This document shows positions 58,701 to 64,000 of a stretch of DNA of 64,000 bases, one piece after another; the first letter of the stretch is position 1; each line of letters starts with the position of its first letter. Where the stretch lies: assembly GCF_905475395.1 (NCBI RefSeq), contig NC_058342.1:16588640-16652639 (forward strand), given 5' to 3'. Origin of the DNA: Chrysoperla carnea (lineage: Eukaryota; Arthropoda; Insecta; Neuroptera; Chrysopidae). Both the position numbers and the translations under genes were made by a program. The notes beneath the pieces were generated by a model. That model was not told the origin of the DNA. It searched no databases and saw nothing but the letters and a program-made list of their open reading frames with translations.

Positions 58701-60899
58701 AATCTTTAAATTTGATTTTCGCACGAAAAATTAATTATGGATGAGAAAGGTGTAACGTGCATTAATTAAGGAGGGCCAATAATTACTGTGGTCACTTTTA
58801 TATTCACAGTTAAATATGGGTATTTAGCGTGGGAAAAAGTACTTGACCAGAAATATATAAGGGTTTATATGTGTGTATACAATTAGGGGTAAATGTTACA
58901 ATCCAACTTGTCATAATAAAACAGCTGCATACATAGGCGTCAACTCATTCTATTTTATTTACAAACATTTTTCAAGGGGTTTGCTTAAATAGTGTAAAAA
59001 TAATGTCTACTATTATCAAAATAAGGATGGTGGAATAATGACGTAATTACACAAAATGTATTTTGAGAAAGCTTTTAAAAAGATATTTCGATCCAAATTT
59101 ATGTTTTTCAAGAATAACTATCGCTTAAAATTCCTTATTATTATCAACTTTCGCTATCTAGTTTTGCTTTACTATCATGCGGATGTTGATTTGAAAAATG
59201 CCGAAACGAAGGGTTAAATCGTTATCAGTACGTGAAAAACTGTAGTTAATAACTTTTTATGAAAGTGGGAAGACACGCAATGAAGTCTGTACCGAATTTA
59301 ATATGCCAAAATCTACTTTTTGTAAAATAATTCAGAATAAAATTCACAATGTTCTGAGGGACAAGGAAAACTAAAACGTTTACGTTTATCAGAATATCCT
59401 AAACTTGATCAGTGTTTGCTATATTCGATTTCATAGCTAACCATTTAAATGTAATGAGTAGTCAGTCATACAGAAAATATACGGTAGAAAGGGCAGATGT
59501 GCGCGTTCAGTTTTTTTTTTTAAGTAAAGCTCTTCGTTTAGTCTTGTCGTAATGCAATTTTTATTTTTGTCAAATAACATTAACAGAATCTATGTAGAAT
59601 GTAAGGACACTTACGCTTTATTCTATTCCATTCCTGAAGTATGATCTTTATATAAAAGCTACCACTAGTGACTCAATTTAGTGATTTTTATTTTTTTATT
59701 TTTTTTTTTCTTAATTAAAATAATTGTTATTGGGCAAATTTTTTGAAATTATGGATTTTTGGAGTCTTTGCTGCATATATTATAAAAGATCCTAAAATTT
59801 TGCGGTATGCGAGTTTGAAGTACCAAGACAGCCAATAACACACGCATTTGGAAACTTATAAATGGCGTATATTCACCTAAAGAGACAATCCGATAACAAT
59901 GCCCCACAAAATGAGAAACGTGAGAATAAAAAGTATACTGGATTAAAAATTCACAAGCCTTTTAACTAAAAATATCATTTATTATAACTAAAATAAATCA
60001 CAACCTCCCCCAAAAAAATATTTAATCAAAGGCCAATGATAATACAAATATCAACAAAGTCGTTCACACAGTTAAAAAAGTATAATATCATTGTTCTGGT
60101 ATTAAACATTAAAAGGGGACCAAAATATTCTCACAATATTTTGCAAAATACTAAAAAAGAACTTTGTTTTGTTACAGGATTAGATAATTTGGCATATGAT
60201 CCGCATAAATTCGCCATGGATTATCACATAATTGGTTTTCGTGAGTGTGCCTCAGAAGTTGCTCGATATCTAGTCACAATTGAAGGTATGGATATTCAAG
60301 ATCCATTACGACTTCGTTTAATGTCACATTTGCAGTGTTTTGTGACACAACGGGAACTTGCTTCGAAACAAGCGCATGCTACGTCTCCCGGTACAACGTC
60401 TACATGGAATTATCCACCACCTCCAACAAATCATCATCCGTCACCTGGGGCTGCTTTAGCTTCAAATCCATCTGTTGGGGCACAACATTACCCCGGAGCT
60501 CCTGCACCTCCCGTCGCGAATCCTGTAAATTTACTTCATCATCACAGCTCGCCTTCGACAGCGATACACCATCATTCCACGCAAGGTATCCATCCTCCAA
60601 ATGATCCAAATCTTCCACATCATTACGGAGACTATTTATCGGCTGGTGTTCCCAGACAACCTTCAGCCATTGGTTCCTCATATACGACAAGTACTTTAAC
60701 ACCTTTGACATCGACTGCCATAGCAACAACTAGTCCATCTTCGTCTGCGTCTACCTTAGGGTACCATCATACACCCCAGTACCATAATTTAAATTCCTAC
60801 CCAACTTCAACTCCATCTAGTATTAGTAATTATAACCAGAATAACACACAATCGAATATGAAACCATATCGGCCTTGGGGTGCCGAGGTTGCATATTAA
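55531..60899 (+). CDS. Hey: Hey (hairy/E(spl)-related with YRPW motif) bHLH-Orange transcriptional repressor, three coding exons
   Basis: Exons 55531-55736, 56778-56998 and 60178-60899 join in frame to 1149 bases, 382 residues. The basic helix-loop-helix spans about 84-140 ([18 protein letters not shown], then [19 protein letters not shown]). Gly90 sits in the basic region where Hairy/E(spl) proteins have Pro, a hallmark of the Hey subfamily. The Orange domain spans about 157-201 ([19 protein letters not shown]). A His/Pro/Ser/Thr-rich linker follows, and the C-terminus carries YRPW at 373-376 then GAEVAY, in place of the TEIGAF-like end of vertebrates. Family role: nuclear DNA-binding repressor, commonly a direct Notch target. 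The start was chosen as the first ATG of the open frame, with the sequence MDHMTHSS resembling insect Hey N-termini. Introns are 1041 and 3179 bases; the second carries transposon copies. Confidence 0.96.
56182..56189 (-). promoter_or_regulatory. Su(H)-type site in Hey intron 1
   Basis: Reverse strand reads TGTGGGAA, a perfect match to the YGTGRGAA consensus bound by Su(H)/CSL. Further perfect matches lie at 57929-57936 (minus) and 58828-58835 (plus, CGTGGGAA), both in intron 2. Expected by chance at low frequency, so individually weak. Confidence 0.3.
56778..56998 (+). CDS. Hey: Hey coding exon 2 (residues 69-142, bHLH)
   Basis: Acceptor TTTCTTACAG at 56777. Carries essentially the whole bHLH domain and ends AAAAG before GTAAAT, phase 1. 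The split Gly143 codon is completed at 60178. Confidence 0.96.
57032..57896. mobile_element. Inverted-repeat element in Hey intron 2
   Basis: 865 bases with ends CAGGGTGGTTATAAAAAAAT and ATTTTTTATGGACCACCCTG. It starts 33 bases after the exon 2 donor. No transposase frame seen. Confidence 0.7.
59162..59425 (+). pseudogene. pogo/Tigger N-terminal fragment in Hey intron 2
   Basis: Strongly similar to 20575-20840: SLSVREKL, then [19 protein letters not shown], ending near DQCLL. Frameshifted, no terminal repeats recognised. Confidence 0.7.
60178..60899 (+). CDS. Hey: Hey coding exon 3 (residues 143-382, Orange domain, YRPW, stop)
   Basis: Acceptor TTTTGTTACAG at 60177. The frame is open about 140 bases upstream of the acceptor, but the family block [16 protein letters not shown] begins exactly at the junction. 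Stop TAA at 60897. The linker is rich in His, Pro, Ser and Thr, including [13 protein letters not shown]. Confidence 0.96.
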
Positions 60900-62049
60900 A
60901 CTTAAAACGTTCCTTCTCTAAAAATCCCGCGTGTAAATTTGTTTTATATTTTTTGTAAAATAAGCAAAAATTTATCAGTTAAGGATGTTCGCACACGATG
61001 TTGATTAACGCCATTCTTAAAATGAGTTTTTTTGAGTATTTTTTTGACTTCCAGTCATTGAGATTAAACATAATCAAATAAAATCTGAAAGCCTGAGGGA
61101 AGATCATGGATTACCAGTTCCCTCTACAGTACCGTTTTCGAACATCATTAAAAGAATAAAGAGTTTCAATTTATCAAACTAAAAGTCATAGAAATAGTTT
61201 TATTTCTTCCACTATTATTTCTAAGTGTTAAAAATCCAAACTAGAAAAATAGTTCCAGCAAACTGTTAATTAGAAAAAATTGGTGTCCAATTAAAAAGCT
61301 TATGAAATAATTTTGGAAAATTTATTACTTTGCTCAATTTCTAAGTCTGGATTATATTATTTTAGAGTTAAGTTCCATCTATCAAAGCTTTTATACACTA
61401 TCACAAAATTAAATAAAAAATAATTGTCCATGTTTTTTGCAGTGTATTTAGCTATGAAACTGTATTGCCTTATTTAGAAAATATGGAAAAATCAGCCTCG
61501 TTTTAGATCAAGTTGTTTGCAACTTGCAGATAAAGATTAACATCGAAGTCCATTTGTTATTTTAAATCCGATTCACATCATAGGCAAGGTTACATGGACG
61601 CTGTCATTCTGAAGTAAATTTCTGATTTATTTTTAGCTGGAAACATTTCATATACTCATTTCCAAAACAAAAAAAATTCACAGATTTGCTACTAAAATAC
61701 TGCTCTTTATAGATTTTTATCTACCGAAACTTGGTAACCTACTAAAAAGCTTCTATAATGTCAGACTTTCTTGCAAAACTCATTTGAAAATCGAAAATTC
61801 GATGGTTTCAGAGGCATTATAGGGGATGCTGACCCAAGAGGGAATCTTCTAGTTTTAAGCATTGTCAGTTAGCTATATTCCAACAAATTAACGAAGATGA
61901 AAAGTGAAAACGTGTTCAGAAGAGCATCAAGAAGAAGAAAATGTTTCAAAGACAAAAAAAAAATGAACTTAAAACACAAGGTAAACTGACTATTCAGGGG
62001 CTCTTTGAAAATAGGGGCCAATAACATCCCTACACACCCCTTCAATTAA
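60900..62049. other. Hey 3' region and gene-free stretch
   Basis: Hey 3' UTR up to one of the AATAAA signals, then AT-rich sequence with no recognised gene or repeat. Confidence 0.45.
61077..61082 (+). terminator. Candidate Hey polyadenylation signal
   Basis: AATAAA 178 bases after the Hey stop; another at 61155-61160. Confidence 0.35.
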
Positions 62050-62460
62050 GGATATAGAACCAGTGAAAGGGGAGCACTTTAAATAGAATATATTTTCAAT
62101 TTTGATGGTTAATTATGTTAAAAATGGACTAATAAAAATATAGAAAATTGAAAATTTCTTTAATTATCCAGCTTTTGATATTTCGAAAACCAAGATAGGT
62201 ATCGAAAATTTTTATTTTTCGTCTAGATTCATGAAATTATAAAAATAAGATAAAAATAATTTCAACTCTAAATTTTCCCTACTCGTACATCCCTTATGTG
62301 GACGGTGCCACTTGATTTTATTCTTTTCTATGTCATTGCTAATATTTTATTTAAAAGGTTTTTTTATAGGTCTTTTTTTATTCCAAGTGAAAATTATCAT
62401 AAACTTTCAAAATTTGCCGTTTTTTGAGATTTTTCTATAAGAGCAATGCATTATAATTCT
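62050..62460. mobile_element. TTAA-flanked element, family B, diverged partial copy
   Basis: Shares long stretches in inverted orientation with 1770-2200. The left end keeps TTAA (62046-62049) followed by GGATATAGAACC; the right end is lost. Confidence 0.55.
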
Positions 62461-62924
62461 AACTTTAACATTGAATAATTAATTAAAGCCACCTCCTCCC
62501 CCCTAGAAACTTTGATATTTGATTTATATGTATTTCAACTACATATAAAACAATTTTTGATTCTGCGCTCTGATGAGCAAATAATTTACCAAAAATATCC
62601 CTTTTGGTTCAATAATATTTTTTGTTTTTGCAGAGTTGTGATTCTGTGAAAAAAAGTATATTAAATATTTTGTAATGATAGCGTCCAAACGACTTAGTCT
62701 AATTTCTGAACGAGGCTGACAATATTTGTTTTAATTTTAATTTAACGTAAACAAAAAATTTAGTCATTAATTTTAGGTATCATAGAGATTAAAGATAATT
62801 TATTTTTTGAAAAAAGAAATCAAAGTTTTAAAAATTATATATTTTAAAAAAGAAAACACAAATGTGATATAATTTTTTGAAAAAAATTCTGACTCAATGA
62901 AGCGACCGATCATGGATTTATTTT

Positions 62925-63115
62925 AAGTTGACTCAATTTTGTTCGTTCACGAAGTCAAACTAGCATTTCAGGTTTTGGACACGCTATGAAAATTTCAGTT
63001 CGCTATCTTTTTTAAGGTATTTTTAAGGACACTTATTCCAAAATTTTGTTTCTATTATCAATATTTTTAAGGGTTACAAACTTTGGACTAAATTTAGTAG
63101 TATACGATAAACATC
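62925..63115 (+). repeat. R1 partial copy
   Basis: Diverged 3' part: TTTTGTTCGTTCACG, then TTTTAAGGGTTACAAAC and GACTAAATTTAGTA. Confidence 0.5.
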
Positions 63116-63170
63116 CTTTAACTTTTTTGAATGCACCAACAACCTTAAATAGCGTCTGACTACTGTAAAT

Positions 63171-63483
63171 CTGACTTAGGCAAACGTGACTTACAGAAGT
63201 CTCTCTTACTCCTTATTTAAAATACGAGTAAGACAGTGACAACCTACCCAGTGTCAATCGTAAATACGACTAAGACAGAGAGACAACATTTTTTTCTACC
63301 TATTTCATTACTATTAGAGAAACTGAGACAGATAGAAGAATCGTACAACCGTCTCGCTCCCTCCTCTTGAGCAATGCGGACTTGGATAAAGAGAAACACA
63401 CTACAGTTTATGACACACAATAAACTTATAACAATGGTGACTTCGACTTACTTACTTATGGGGAAATAACTTGCCCATGCCTG
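63171..63483. mobile_element. hAT miniature element, second copy
   Basis: 313 bases, inverted copy of 14478-14779. One end is CCCATGCCTG; the other is mutated. Flanks CTGTAAAT (63163-63170) and CAGTAAAT (63484-63491) differ at one base. Confidence 0.8.
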
Positions 63484-64000
63484 CAGTAAATTGTAACACA
63501 ATTATTTTGGTGGAAATAACCGAAAAATTTTAATTGCAATCGGGGTAAAGTCACGTGTTTACGATACAAAAAATTCAAATTTATGTAAAAACGTTTCGAA
63601 CGTTGGTCAATTATAAGACCGATTTAAGTCGCTTCATTGCATTTTGAAAATAGCTAAAAATATTTATTATTATATAATAATATTATGTATACAAAAATAT
63701 TGAAAAATTATAATAATAAAAAAATTATTTTATTTATGCAAAAATATCCTTGTTTTTTTTTACTTTTAGAAAACCTGTTCCAAGTTAAATCCTTTTTTGC
63801 ATATTTAATTTGCATATGTGTGAAACTGTGAAATTATTTTTTTTTTGAAGGGGGCATCATTTGTTGAAACATTTTTTGGGGTACTTTTGTCTAATTTTAA
63901 CAATAATATTTTTATGTAAAACAGGTCATTATTATTTATTTTGGTTATTTTCGAAAATAAGTTATAGGTAATTTCTTTTCTACTTTAAAACATTCAAACT

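Noticed and set aside
60036..60177. Upstream extension of the last Hey exon
   Set aside because: The frame is open, but the acceptor at 60177 and family conservation starting there show it is intron sequence.

Overview
The window is nuclear DNA of an insect. It is very AT-rich, has spliced genes with ordinary GT-AG introns, and carries four recognisable conserved animal genes, all on the + strand. In order these are an Nramp-family proton-coupled metal transporter (Malvolio/DMT1 type, 11 coding exons, 16805..33303), a BLOC-1 subunit 5 (Muted) homologue (35296..35743, possibly ending at 37211), a TMEM199/Vma12-type V-ATPase assembly factor (37224..38060, coding region in one exon), and the Hey bHLH-Orange transcriptional repressor (55531..60899, 3 coding exons). 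The insect assignment rests on protein similarity, on the Muted/TMEM199/Malvolio/Hey set, and on TTAGG-type tails on a SINE. The order of insect cannot be fixed from the sequence alone.

Layout. 1..12885: no gene seen, filled with mobile-element remnants. 12886..13014: a weak candidate for the untranslated first exon of the metal transporter. 13015..16784: transposon-rich stretch with a SINE, a hAT miniature element and a (TA)n microsatellite. 16785..33303: metal transporter gene, its introns carrying several miniature inverted-repeat elements and hAT/pogo relics. 35296..38144: the Muted-like and TMEM199-like genes, packed so closely that a two-cistron transcript is plausible. 38194..55300: about 17 kb without a recognisable gene, dominated by foldback and hAT elements and a dispersed repeat of about 570 bp. 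55317..61160: Hey. 60900..64000: no gene, more repeats.

Functionally, the first three genes all concern acidic endosomal/lysosomal compartments: proton-driven metal export, lysosome-related organelle biogenesis, and assembly of the proton pump that supplies the gradient. Their adjacency may be chance. Hey is unrelated, a Notch-pathway transcription factor.

The repeat load is the most striking part of the window. It includes about a dozen copies of one unclassified repeat (called R1 here), three families with TTAA target sites, hAT miniature elements with 8-bp duplications, Helitron-like elements ending in CTAG, a tRNA-derived SINE with an (AACCT)n tail, pogo/Tigger relics, and foldback elements up to 973 bp. 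Nested insertions let the relative ages be read directly from the sequence. All exon boundaries were inferred by hand from reading frames, splice consensus and family conservation; no alignment or transcript was available.
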